Shown here: one piece after another, positions 16,447 to 24,488 of the stretch
How the letters are laid out: each line of letters begins with the position of its first letter
Position numbering within the stretch: position 1 is the first letter of the stretch
Assembly (NCBI RefSeq): GCF_024228675.1
Contig: NZ_CP100461.1
Location: forward strand, 3,593,398-3,657,397
DNA length: 64,000 nt
Direction of reading: 5' to 3'
Source of the DNA: Salinigranum marinum
GTDB taxonomy: Archaea > Halobacteriota > Halobacteria > Halobacteriales > Haloferacaceae
Notes under the pieces: generated by a model
Database searches by the model: none
Told to the model about the DNA's origin: nothing
Seen by the model: only the letters and a program-made list of their open reading frames with translations
Translations under genes and position numbers: made by a program

Positions 16447-17472
16447 ATGGCCCGCGAGAACCTTCGCGCGACTCTCATCGGGTTCGCGGCGACCCTCGCG
16501 GTGTTCGCCGTGTTGCTCTACACCGCGGGCATCGACGACCTCGTCACGCAGCTCACGACGGCCGATCCCCGGTACACGGGGCTCGTCTTCCTCGCGACGC
16601 TCGCGTGGCTGGCCGCGTGGGGCGGGGCGTTGCGGACCGTCCTCGGCGTCCTTGGCGTCGAACTCTCCCGGATCCGCTCGTTCTTGGTGTTCTGCGGCGC
16701 GATGTTCTCGAACAACATCACGCCGTTCGGGCAGGCCGGCGGCGAACCCGTCACGGCCCTCCTGATCAACCGCGCGACCGACACCGAGTACGAGACCGGC
16801 CTGGCCGCCATCGCGAGCGTCGACACGCTCAACTTCGTCCCCTCGATCACGATCGCGCTCATCGGCGCGGGCTACTACGCCACCGAGGTGACGCTCGGTC
16901 GGCGCTTGGAGTTCGCGCTCGGCGCGGTCGGCGTGCTCGCGCTTCTCGTCCCGTCGCTCGTGTACGTCGGCTGGACCCGTCGGTACGAACTCGAACACCG
17001 GGTCATCGACGCGCTCATCCCGGCGATCCGTGCGGTCGCCCGAGTCGTCCCGCGCGTGTCGGTCCCGACGGCTGACGGGCTCGAAAGCCGGATCACCGGC
17101 TTCTTTCGCGCCATCGAGCGGGTCGCGGCGAACCCCCGCGGGCTGGCGTTCGCGCTCGCGCTCTCCTCGCTCGGCTGGGGCCTCCAGATGGCCGCGCTCT
17201 GGTTCGCCTTCGCCGCGATCGGCGAACCAATCGCCTTCTCGATCGCGCTGTTCGTGGTCCCGATCGGTGCCATCGCGGGCGTCACCCCACTGCCGGGCGG
17301 GGCCGGCGGCATCGAGTGGACGCTCGCCATCCTCATCGCCGCCGCCTCGCCCGCCGTCGGGTTCAAGATCGCGACCGCCGGCGTGGTCCTCTTTCGGGGC
17401 TTCGTCTACTGGACGCCGGTCGTCCTCGGCGGCGCCGTCGTCGGCACGACCGGGGCCGGGAGCCGCGTCTAA
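16447..17472 (+). CDS. Flippase-like (LPG synthase TM region, UPF0104/DUF2156-N type) membrane protein
   Basis: A 341-residue membrane protein with about eight helices, of the lysylphosphatidylglycerol-synthase transmembrane/AglD-type family. Hallmarks are FCGAMFSNNITPFGQAGGEP near residues 80-99 and PLPGGAGGIEW near 282. In haloarchaea relatives act in dolichol-linked glycan transfer or lipid flipping, but this copy lacks a glycosyltransferase domain, so it is probably a lipid or glycolipid translocase; this is inference. ATG at 16447. It runs into rps19e 126 bp later, which has its own promoter. Confidence 0.85.
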   Translation: MARENLRATLIGFAATLAVFAVLLYTAGIDDLVTQLTTADPRYTGLVFLATLAWLAAWGGALRTVLGVLGVELSRIRSFLVFCGAMFSNNITPFGQAGGEPVTALLINRATDTEYETGLAAIASVDTLNFVPSITIALIGAGYYATEVTLGRRLEFALGAVGVLALLVPSLVYVGWTRRYELEHRVIDALIPAIRAVARVVPRVSVPTADGLESRITGFFRAIERVAANPRGLAFALALSSLGWGLQMAALWFAFAAIGEPIAFSIALFVVPIGAIAGVTPLPGGAGGIEWTLAILIAAASPAVGFKIATAGVVLFRGFVYWTPVVLGGAVVGTTGAGSRV

Positions 17473-17567
17473 GGCGGCCCGGGGAGACACTACTCCAGGC
17501 CGTGACGCGCCCCCGACGCCGTCCAGAGCGTGTGAGACGCCCGCACGCTGCCGCCGTGATACGATGG

Positions 17568-17575
17568 GTTTAAAC
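17568..17575 (+). promoter_or_regulatory. TATA-like box for rps19e
   Basis: GTTTAAAC is centred about 28 nt upstream of the ATG at 17599, leaderless spacing. Confidence 0.6.
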
Positions 17576-17598
17576 GCCGTCCTCGGGAAGAAACGGCC

Positions 17599-18054
17599 AT
17601 GGTAACCCTCTATGACGTCCCGGCGGACGACCTCATCGAGGCGGTCGCCGCGGAACTCGAAGACCGGATCGAACAACCGGACTGGGCGAGTTTCACGAAG
17701 ACCGGCTCCGACCGGGAACTCCCGCCACAGCAGGACGACTTCTGGTACGTCCGCGCCGCGTCACTGCTCCGCAAGCTCGCGATCGACGGCCCGCGCGGCA
17801 TCGACCGCCTCGCGACCGAGTACGGCGGCAAGAAGCGCGGGTCGAACCGCTACCGCGTCGCGAAGGCCAGCCAGTCGGACGGCTCGAAGAAGATCATCCG
17901 CGTCATCCTCCAGCAGCTCGAAGACGAGGGGATGGTGACGACGGTTAGAGGCGAGGGCCGCCGCATCACCCCCGAGGGCCAGAGCTTCCTCGACTCCGTC
18001 GCCGGCGACGTGCTCGAGTCGCTGGATCGTCCCGATCTGGAACGGTACGCCTGA
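17599..18054 (+). CDS. rps19e: 30S ribosomal protein S19e
   Basis: A 151-residue archaeal/eukaryotic-type small-subunit protein with a winged-helix fold. Visible: VTLYDVPADDLIEAVAAEL at the N-terminus, WASFTKTGSDRELPPQQDDF, the signature WYVRAASLLRKLAIDGPRGI (about 53-72), LATEYGGKKRGSNRYRVAKA, and ILQQLEDEGMV. S19e takes part in small-subunit maturation. The PDCD5-family gene 84 bp downstream is a conserved archaeal neighbour but has its own promoter. Confidence 0.97.
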   Translation: MVTLYDVPADDLIEAVAAELEDRIEQPDWASFTKTGSDRELPPQQDDFWYVRAASLLRKLAIDGPRGIDRLATEYGGKKRGSNRYRVAKASQSDGSKKIIRVILQQLEDEGMVTTVRGEGRRITPEGQSFLDSVAGDVLESLDRPDLERYA

Positions 18055-18108
18055 GCGCCGCTTCCGCCGGTTCTCGGCGAAGATCCCCGGGCTGAGGGGT
18101 CCGTAACC

Positions 18109-18115
18109 GTTTTTT
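18109..18115 (+). promoter_or_regulatory. TATA-like box for the PDCD5-PP-loop operon
   Basis: The GTTTTTT run is centred about 27 nt upstream of the ATG at 18139. Confidence 0.5.
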
Positions 18116-18138
18116 GTCGCAACCGCGAAGACGTCTGT

Positions 18139-18507
18139 ATGAGCGGCAGCCCAGACGACGACCGGCTCGAAGAACTCCGCGAGAAGAAGATGCAGGAACT
18201 CCGCGAGCAACAGCAAGGACAGGGGCAGGGACAAGGAGCCGTCGACGAGGAGGCACAACAGGCCGCCCAGGAGCAGGCCGAGGCCCAGAAACAGGCGCTT
18301 CTCAAGCAGCACCTCACCGACGGGGCGCGACAGCGGCTCAACGCGGTCCAGATGTCCAAGCCCGACTTCGCCGACCAGGTCGAGCGCCAGCTCGTCGCGC
18401 TCGCCCAGAGCGGGCGACTCCAACAGCGCATCGACGAGGAGCAGATGAAGAGCCTGCTGAAGGAGATGCAGCCCGACTCGAAGAGCTTCAACATCCGACG
18501 CCGGTGA
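18139..18507 (+). CDS. DNA-binding protein of the PDCD5/TFAR19 family
   Basis: A 122-residue protein. A charged helical N-terminus ([18 protein letters not shown]) leads into a Gln-rich stretch (about 25-60, QGQGQGQG and [14 protein letters not shown]), then the conserved three-helix core with [40 protein letters not shown] and LLKEMQP. Archaeal members bind nucleic acid in vitro; the cellular role is unclear. The stop overlaps the next ATG (TGATG), so the PP-loop ATPase is translationally coupled. The pairing with rps19e upstream is conserved in archaea. Confidence 0.95.
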   Translation: MSGSPDDDRLEELREKKMQELREQQQGQGQGQGAVDEEAQQAAQEQAEAQKQALLKQHLTDGARQRLNAVQMSKPDFADQVERQLVALAQSGRLQQRIDEEQMKSLLKEMQPDSKSFNIRRR

Positions 18508-19097
18508 TGGAGCTGGCCCTGTTGTACAGCGGCGGCAAGGACTCCACGCTGGCTGCACTCCTGCTCGACTCGTTTTACGACGTGACGCTCGTGACCGCGT
18601 GTTTCGGCGTCACCGACGACTGGCGGCACGCCCGCGAGGCCGCCGGTGAACTCGGCTACGGCTTCGAGCGCGTCGAACTCGACCGCGCGGTCGCCCGCGA
18701 GGCGGTCGACCGGATGTACGACGACGGCTACCCCCGAAACGGGATCCAGCGGGTCCACACCCACGCGCTCGAACGGGTCGCGGAACTGGACGTCACCGCG
18801 GTCGCCGACGGCACCCGCCGGGACGACCGCGTCCCGACTGTCTCCCGCGCACAGGCGCAGTCGCTCGAGGACCGCCACGACGTCGACTACCTCTCCCCGC
18901 TGTCGGGGTTCGGCCGTCGCGCGATCGACCGGCTCGTCGAGCGCACGCTCGACGTCGAATCCGGACCCAGCGCGGAGGTCCCCAAGGCCGACTACGAGTC
19001 CGAACTCCGCGCGCTCCTCGCCGACGCCCACGGAGCCGACGCCGTCGGCGAGGTGTTCCCCGACCACGTCCAGACGCGCGTTCGTGGACTGAAATGA
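18507..19097 (+). CDS. PP-loop ATP pyrophosphatase family protein
   Basis: A 196-residue protein beginning with a classic PP-loop, LLYSGGKDSTLAALLL (residues 5-20). The fold adenylates a substrate with ATP, as in tRNA thiolases, diphthamide synthetase and asparagine synthetase. Other visible segments are VTACFGVTDDW, RVHTHALERVAELDV, AVADGTRRDDRVPT and SPLSGFGRRAI. There is no Cys pair of the CxxC thiolase type and no RNA-binding domain, so I cannot name a substrate. Overlap with the PDCD5 gene (TGATG) links the two, and rps19e upstream suggests a translation-related RNA or protein modification; this is inference. Confidence 0.85.
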   Translation: MELALLYSGGKDSTLAALLLDSFYDVTLVTACFGVTDDWRHAREAAGELGYGFERVELDRAVAREAVDRMYDDGYPRNGIQRVHTHALERVAELDVTAVADGTRRDDRVPTVSRAQAQSLEDRHDVDYLSPLSGFGRRAIDRLVERTLDVESGPSAEVPKADYESELRALLADAHGADAVGEVFPDHVQTRVRGLK

Positions 19098-19511
19098 CGC
19101 GTCTCGGGTCGGGCCCGTTTCCGTGTGGTGGCACGCGGCGTCGCGCGGTTCCTCCGCGTTCCCGTGAGGAGAGCGAACGGGAGCGAGCGAAACCGCGGGT
19201 CTCGTCGGGCGATCCGCGGCGGGGTCTTCGGGAGTGACCGACCCGAACGGTCGAACGGCTCGGAGCGACTCTGTCACTCCGGTGGACGAGCACCACAGCG
19301 CCGACGGCGCGAGGAGCGCAGTCGGCTGGTGCGGACGTGCGGGAACCGCGCTGGCGGTTTCGTCCGTCCCGTTTCTGTCCACCCTGTACTGTCCGAGTTC
19401 TCCGTCTTCGGAGTCCCCGTCACGCTCCGCCCGACCGGTCCGTCGCGTACTCGACCCCGACCGAGCACGGAATCCGAACGCCTTTGGGTTCCTGTGGGCC
19501 ACGCACCAGTA
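19098..19511 (+). other. 414-bp intergenic region, no gene recognised
   Basis: GC-rich spacer between the PP-loop gene and the DMT transporter. It holds short purine-rich repeats (GAGCGAACGGGAGCGAGCG at about 19162-19180). Open frames cross it but their translations are rich in Arg/Ser/Pro and lack haloarchaeal character. I see no RNA gene or mobile element. The end (about 19480-19490, GCCTTTGGG) could hold the transporter's promoter. Confidence 0.5.
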
Positions 19512-20393
19512 ATGGTCCCCCTCTCGCCCGGTGTCGGCTTCTCACTCGCGGCCGCGGTCGTCTGGGGGACGTACATCTTCGTCCTGAAGCGCTTCTTCTC
19601 GCGATATCCGGGGACGGTGTTGACCGTCGTCATCAACGCCGTCGCCGTCGCGTGGTACCTCCCGGTCGCGGTGACACGTGTGCGAGCGGCAGGCCTGCCC
19701 GACGCCACCGCCGTCGGCGCGAGCCAACTCGCCGTCGTCGTCGGCACGGTCGTGACGAGCGCGGTCGCCTTCCTCGTGTTCCTCCGGGCGCTGGACGCCG
19801 GCGAAGTGTCGTACGTCGCCCCGATCAGCAAGATCGTCCCCGTCTTCGTCCTCCCTATCGAGGTGCTGCTGTTGCACCAGCGGCTGACCCCGCTCCAGGT
19901 CGTGGGCGTCGTCGTCGCCACGCTCGCGGTGTACGTCGCGAACTACCGCACGGGGAGCCTGCTCGATCCCCTCCGGAAGGCCGCGACCGCCCGCCCCGCG
20001 CAGTTGGCGCTGTTGAGCGCCGTGTGTTACGCCATTAGCGACGTGGGCAAGCGCCTCGCACTGCAGGAACTGGGGATCCAGCCCGAACTGTGGGTCCCGA
20101 CGCTCCTCCTCGGCGTGCTCGTCGTCGTGCTCCCGCTCGCCGCCCGTGAGTGGGTGTCGGTGCGCGCGGATCTGCCGAAGTTCGTCGCCGCCGGCGGCGG
20201 GGTGGCGCTCGGCGAACACGTCACCGCGCTCGCGTTCCAACAGGTTCCCGCGAGCATCGCCTCGCCGATCATCAACACCCAGGCGATCGTCGCGGTCGTC
20301 CTGGGAGGGGTGGTCCTCCGCGAGCGCGCCTTCGCCACCAGGCTCGTCGCCGCCGGACTGGCCGTCTGCGGGGTCGGCCTCATCGCGCTCTGA
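19512..20393 (+). CDS. EamA/DMT-family transporter
   Basis: A 293-residue membrane protein with ten predicted helices in two EamA repeats (about 8-137 and 160-292). The first repeat includes AAAVVWGTYIFVLKRFFSR, FLRALDAGEVSYVAPISKIV and VLLLHQRLTPLQ; the second ends with ASPIINTQAIVAVVLGG and LRERAFATRL. The family exports or imports small metabolites; the substrate is unknown. ATG at 19512. hisS follows 65 bp downstream. A second DMT protein lies at 41507-42457, with low resemblance beyond the fold. Confidence 0.88.
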   Translation: MVPLSPGVGFSLAAAVVWGTYIFVLKRFFSRYPGTVLTVVINAVAVAWYLPVAVTRVRAAGLPDATAVGASQLAVVVGTVVTSAVAFLVFLRALDAGEVSYVAPISKIVPVFVLPIEVLLLHQRLTPLQVVGVVVATLAVYVANYRTGSLLDPLRKAATARPAQLALLSAVCYAISDVGKRLALQELGIQPELWVPTLLLGVLVVVLPLAAREWVSVRADLPKFVAAGGGVALGEHVTALAFQQVPASIASPIINTQAIVAVVLGGVVLRERAFATRLVAAGLAVCGVGLIAL

Positions 20394-20458
20394 TCGGCGT
20401 GCACCACATCGGACCTGGCTTCAACAGCTTCAAGCGCCCGAGTCGCAAACCGGCGGCC

Positions 20459-21757
20459 ATGTACGACCGACTGAAGGGGTTTCGGGACTTCTACCCCGGC
20501 GAGATGGCCGCCCGGCGGGAGGTCCTCGACACCGTCGGGGCCACGGCCGCGCGCTACGGCTTCCGCGAGGTGGGGACGCCGGCGCTGGAGCGGACGCAGA
20601 TGTACGTCGACAAGAGCGGCGAGGAGATCGTCGACGAACTGTACACGTTCACGGACAAGGGCGGTCGGGACGTCGCCCTGACGCCGGAGCTCACCCCGAC
20701 GGTGGCGCGGATGGTCGTCGCCCGCGGTCAGGAACTGTCGAAGCCGATCAAGTGGGTGTCGACGCGGCCCTTCTGGCGGTACGAACAGGTCCAGCAGGGA
20801 CGGTTCCGCGAGTTCTACCAGACGAACGTCGACGTGTTCGGCTCCTCGGAACCCGACGCCGACGCCGAGATCCTCGCCTTCGCCGCCGACGCCCTGACCG
20901 ACCTGGGACTCTCAGCCGACGAGTTCGAGTTCCGCGTCTCCCACCGCGACATCCTCGGCGGGCTGCTCGAATCCATGGGCGGTGACGTCGACGTCCGCGA
21001 GGCGATCCGCGCGGTCGACAAGAGCGCGAAGGTCGAGCGCAACGAGTACTACGACCTCCTGCACGACGCGGGCCTCTCGTACGACCAGGCCCGCGAGTTC
21101 GACGACCTCCTTTCCGACCAAGACCTCGACGCGCTCGTCGAGTTCGCCGGCACCGCCCGGGTCGAAGAGGCGGTCGAGAACCTCCGGGCCGTCCTCGACG
21201 CGACCGCGGACCTCGGCGTCCGCGAGTTCTGTACCCTCTCTTTGGAGACCGCCCGCGGGCTCGACTACTACACCGGCGTCGTCTTCGAGTGTTTCGACAC
21301 GACGGGGTCGGTCTCGCGGGCCGTCTTCGGCGGCGGCCGCTACGACGACCTCATCGAGTCGTTCGGCGGTCAGCCGACGCCCGCGGTCGGCGTCGCCCTC
21401 GGCGACGCGACGCTCCAACTGCTGTGTGAGCGGGCCGACGCCTGGCCGGCCGAGGAGCTCGCGACGGACTACTACGTCCTCACGGTGGGCGACACCCGGC
21501 CCGTCGCCGCTCGGATCGCCCGCGACCTCCGGTCGCGCGGACACGTCGTCGAGACGGACCTCACCGACCGGGGCTTCGGCTCACAGCTGTCGTACGCCGA
21601 CTCGATCAACGCCCGGACGGTCGTCGTCGTGGGCGAACAGGACCTCGCGAACGACGAAGTCACGCTGAAGGAGATGGAGACGGGCGAGCAGACGACCGCG
21701 CCGGTCGACGAGTTCCCGGGCGACCACGCGGCACCGACGTACGACGACTTCGCCTGA
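20459..21757 (+). CDS. hisS: Histidyl-tRNA synthetase
   Basis: A 432-residue class II HisRS charging tRNA-His. Visible: RLKGFRDFYPGEM at the N-terminus, class II motif 1 around GTPALE, motif 2 TRPFWRYEQVQQGRFREFYQ, the HisA motif ARGLDYYTGVVFE near 265 and motif 3 GGGRYDDLI / PAVGVALG near 300-320, then the anticodon-binding domain (VLTVGDTRPVAARIA onward). The ATG at 20459 starts right at homology. No operon partner; a UspA gene follows after 87 bp with its own promoter. Confidence 0.97.
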   Translation: MYDRLKGFRDFYPGEMAARREVLDTVGATAARYGFREVGTPALERTQMYVDKSGEEIVDELYTFTDKGGRDVALTPELTPTVARMVVARGQELSKPIKWVSTRPFWRYEQVQQGRFREFYQTNVDVFGSSEPDADAEILAFAADALTDLGLSADEFEFRVSHRDILGGLLESMGGDVDVREAIRAVDKSAKVERNEYYDLLHDAGLSYDQAREFDDLLSDQDLDALVEFAGTARVEEAVENLRAVLDATADLGVREFCTLSLETARGLDYYTGVVFECFDTTGSVSRAVFGGGRYDDLIESFGGQPTPAVGVALGDATLQLLCERADAWPAEELATDYYVLTVGDTRPVAARIARDLRSRGHVVETDLTDRGFGSQLSYADSINARTVVVVGEQDLANDEVTLKEMETGEQTTAPVDEFPGDHAAPTYDDFA

Positions 21758-21813
21758 CTCTCTCGGCGTCCCCGACGCCGGTCGGCTTTCACCGGTGGGG
21801 GACCGGCGCGTGT

Positions 21814-21820
21814 GTTTAAC
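21814..21820 (+). promoter_or_regulatory. TATA-like box for the 21845 UspA gene
   Basis: GTTTAAC is centred about 28 nt upstream of the ATG at 21845. Confidence 0.6.
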
Positions 21821-21844
21821 ATCCCCGCGGCCGTCTCCCCTCAC

Positions 21845-22318
21845 ATGTACGACACGATACTCCTGCCGACGGACGGAAGCGCCCCGAGCGACGCGGCACG
21901 CGACCACGCGGTCGGGCTCGCGGCGGCGTACGACGCGACGCTCCACGCGGTGTACGTCATCGACGACGCGGCCCTCCGTGCGGCGCGGATCGACTCCGAC
22001 GTCGTGCTCGCCGGGTTCGAGACGGAAGGGGAACAGATCCTCGACGACGTGGTGGCGGCGGCGTCGGATGTGGGGGTCACCTGCGAGACGGCCGTCCTCC
22101 ACGGTCACACACACGAGGCCATCACCGACTACACCGACGAACACGGCGTCGACCTTGTCGTGATGGGGACCCACGGCCGTCACGGGATCCAGCGGTTCCT
22201 CCTCGGGAGCGTCACCGAGCGGGTCGTCCGGAGCAGTCCGGTTCCCGTCCTCACCGTTCGCGGCGAGGAGGCGGACGTCGAAGCCGAGGGCTCCGAACCC
22301 ACGGACGCCGCCGACTAG
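21845..22318 (+). CDS. Universal stress protein (UspA family), single domain
   Basis: A 157-residue Usp-fold protein: YDTILLPTDGSAPSD at the N-terminus, AVYVIDDAALR, and the ATP-binding signature VVMGTHGRHGIQRFLLGSVT (G-2x-G-9x-G-S/T type) near 110-130, so it is expected to bind ATP. The acidic C-terminal tail (EEADVEAEGSEPTDAAD) is an add-on. Role in stress survival is by family only. The leaderless ATG at 21845 fits the TATA box. A double-domain relative is at 58780-59598. Confidence 0.93.
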   Translation: MYDTILLPTDGSAPSDAARDHAVGLAAAYDATLHAVYVIDDAALRAARIDSDVVLAGFETEGEQILDDVVAAASDVGVTCETAVLHGHTHEAITDYTDEHGVDLVVMGTHGRHGIQRFLLGSVTERVVRSSPVPVLTVRGEEADVEAEGSEPTDAAD

Positions 22319-22361
22319 CGGCCTCGGGAGACTCAAGTACCGACCCCGTCAACGCCCGACG

Positions 22362-22412
22362 ATGGACGACGACGGCCCGCGACCGGCGACCGCCGCGCGG
22401 CGACACGAATGA
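22362..22412 (+). other. Possible 16-codon upstream ORF overlapping the truA start
   Basis: An ATG at 22362 opens a frame (MDDDGPRPATAARRHE) that stops at TGA 22410-22412, overlapping the truA ATG (22409-22411) as ATGA. CTCAAGTACC (22332-22341) is upstream at roughly leaderless spacing. It could be a leader ORF coupling translation into truA, or chance. Confidence 0.3.
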
Positions 22413-23269
22413 CCCGGGAGGCAGGGGACGACGGGCGGCTGCGTGCCTTCCGCGTCGCCTACGACGGACGGCCCTTCTACGGCTTTCAGCGCCAGCCGAC
22501 CGTCCCGACCGTCGAGGACACACTCTTGAACGCGCTCGTCGCGCTCGGGCTCGCCCCCGACGACGGCCCCCCGCCGGAGTACGCCGCGGCCGGCCGGACC
22601 GACGCCGGCGTCTCGGCGCTCGCCCAGACGGTCGGGTTCCGGTGTCCCGCGTGGTGCTCGCCGGGGGCGCTGAACAGCGAACTCCCCGGTTCGGTGCGCG
22701 CGTGGGCCAGCGCCGACGTGGACGACGGGTTCCACGCGACCCACGACGCCGCGCGCCGCGAGTACACCTACTACCTGTACGCGCCCGACGCCGCGGTCGG
22801 TCGCGCGGCGGCCGCGCTCGCGACGCTCTGTGGTGACCACGATTTCGCCAACCTCACGCCCGACGCGCGGGGCACCGTCCGCGACCTCCGTGGGTCGGTC
22901 GTCCGCGACGGCGACTTCCTCGTCGTCACGCTCGCCGCCGGGGGGTTCGCCCGCCAGCTCGTCCGGCGGGTCGTCTCGCTCGTCCACCTCGTGGGGGAGG
23001 GGGCGCCGCTGGCGACTGTCGAGCGCGCCCTCGTCCCGGCGCCGCTTCCGGGTCACGAGGGGATCCCGCCAGCGCCCGCCGAACCGCTCGTGCTCACTGC
23101 CGTCGACTATCCGGGGCTCTCGTTCACCGTCGACGCGGACGCGGCGGCGACCGCCCGCGAACTGTTCGCCGAGCGAGCCGTCGACGGGCTGGTTCGAGCG
23201 CGCGTGGCCGGCCGTGTCCGCGACGGCGTTGGCGCGGACGGCGCCCCCGGGGACCGCGGCGACCGATAG
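22409..23269 (+). CDS. truA: tRNA pseudouridine synthase A
   Basis: A 286-residue TruA/Pus3-family enzyme isomerising uridines in the anticodon stem-loop (38-40 in bacteria). Visible: FRVAYDGRPFYGFQRQP near residues 13-29, the catalytic AGRTDAGVSALAQTV with the active Asp near residue 66, FHATHDAARREYTYYLY near 110, and FLVVTLAAGGFARQLVRRVV near 170. The ATG at 22409 sits directly before homology. A 16-codon frame overlaps the start. Confidence 0.95.
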   Translation: MTREAGDDGRLRAFRVAYDGRPFYGFQRQPTVPTVEDTLLNALVALGLAPDDGPPPEYAAAGRTDAGVSALAQTVGFRCPAWCSPGALNSELPGSVRAWASADVDDGFHATHDAARREYTYYLYAPDAAVGRAAAALATLCGDHDFANLTPDARGTVRDLRGSVVRDGDFLVVTLAAGGFARQLVRRVVSLVHLVGEGAPLATVERALVPAPLPGHEGIPPAPAEPLVLTAVDYPGLSFTVDADAAATARELFAERAVDGLVRARVAGRVRDGVGADGAPGDRGDR

Positions 23270-23381
23270 CGCCACCGCCGGCACCGCGAAGAGGGCCGTC
23301 GGCTCACTCCCCAGGACCGCGGCCGACGGCGCGTCGGTCCGGGCGCAACGCTCAAACTGGTCGCCGTGTTACTGGACGGGG

Positions 23382-24488
23382 ATGGCGGCACACGCCGGAG
23401 ATCCGATGCAGGAGCGAGTGACTGAGTTGACCGCCGAGCTCGTCACACACCGGACGACGGCGAGCGAACCCGCCGAGATCGAGGCGTGCATGGACCGGGT
23501 CGCGGCGTTCTTCACCGAGGCGGGCGTCCCCGTCGAGCGGTACCGACACGACGGCGTCCCGTCGCTCGTGGCGTCGTTCACCGAGTCGAAGGAGCCGGAG
23601 ATCATGCTCCACGGACACCTCGACGTCGTCCCCGCGCCCGGCCGGCTGTTCACGCCCCGGATCGACGACGGACTCCTGTACGGCCGCGGGACCGCGGACA
23701 TGAAGGGCGGGCTCGCGGCGATGATGCACGTGCTCGGCGACGTCGCGGCCGACGGTCGGACACCGTCGCTCGCGATGATGGTCGTCGCCGACGAGGAGCG
23801 CGGCGGCCGCCACGGCGCGCAGTACCTCCTCGACGAGGTGGGCTACCGTCCGGAGTTCTGTATCACCGGGGAGCCGAACAACCTCGACGGCTACATGGAC
23901 ATCGTCACACAGCAGAAAGGGGTCGTCCAGGTGGAGCTCACGGCGCGGGGGGAGCTGGCGCACGCGGCGACGCCCGCTGAGGGCGAGAACGCGATCGCGA
24001 AACTGCTCGGGGCGTATCCGGCGATCGAATCGGTCTTCGCCGACGCGGACGACGAGTGGGGCGCGACGGTGAACTTCGGGCGGATCCGCGGCGGCGAGGC
24101 GCTCAACCAGGTCCCCGACGCGGCGACGCTGGAACTCGACATCCGCTACCCCGACGAGACCGACCGCGACGAGGTCCTGACGCGGCTGCGCCGGATCCCG
24201 GAGATCGAGGTGCACAGCCTCGGCCACGGGAACCCGGTGAACACCGACCCGGCCGACCCGCACGTTCGGGGACTACGCGGGCACGCCGAACGGGTTATGG
24301 GGGATGTCGGCCTCGCACGGAAGCCCCACACGAGCGACCTGCGTCACTTCGCCCGCCACGGGGTTCCCGGCGTGGCGTTCGGCCCGGAGGGGTACGGCTC
24401 ACACGAGCAGTTCGAGCATCTGGTGCTCGGAAGCCTCGAGGAGTACCAGCGGACGCTCTACGAGTTCGTCACGGGCGGGCCCTACTAG
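23382..24488 (+). CDS. M20-family metallopeptidase (ArgE/DapE type)
   Basis: A 368-residue di-zinc hydrolase. Visible: MLHGHLDVVPAPG near residue 75 (metal His and Asp), YGRGTADMKGGLAAMM near 105 (bridging Asp), ADEERGGRHGAQYLL near 136 (catalytic Glu and metal Glu), the dimerisation/lid domain (about 185-295, KGVVQVELTARGELAHAATP), and PGVAFGPEGYGSHEQFEHL with the last metal His. Substrates in the family are N-acyl amino acids or peptides; not assigned here. The ATG at 23382 fits CTCAAAC about 28 nt upstream; an in-frame ATG at 23406 is an alternative. Its TAG stop is shared antiparallel with the GNAT gene's stop. Confidence 0.9.
   Translation: MAAHAGDPMQERVTELTAELVTHRTTASEPAEIEACMDRVAAFFTEAGVPVERYRHDGVPSLVASFTESKEPEIMLHGHLDVVPAPGRLFTPRIDDGLLYGRGTADMKGGLAAMMHVLGDVAADGRTPSLAMMVVADEERGGRHGAQYLLDEVGYRPEFCITGEPNNLDGYMDIVTQQKGVVQVELTARGELAHAATPAEGENAIAKLLGAYPAIESVFADADDEWGATVNFGRIRGGEALNQVPDAATLELDIRYPDETDRDEVLTRLRRIPEIEVHSLGHGNPVNTDPADPHVRGLRGHAERVMGDVGLARKPHTSDLRHFARHGVPGVAFGPEGYGSHEQFEHLVLGSLEEYQRTLYEFVTGGPY

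Noticed and set aside
16272-16478. N-terminal extension of thiL
   Set aside because: Arg/Ser-rich translation over the divergent promoter region, without ThiL homology.
22830-23381. In-frame N-terminal extension of the M20 peptidase across truA
   Set aside because: It overlaps the end of truA in another frame, has Ser/Arg-rich content, and a promoter-spaced ATG at 23382 explains the start.
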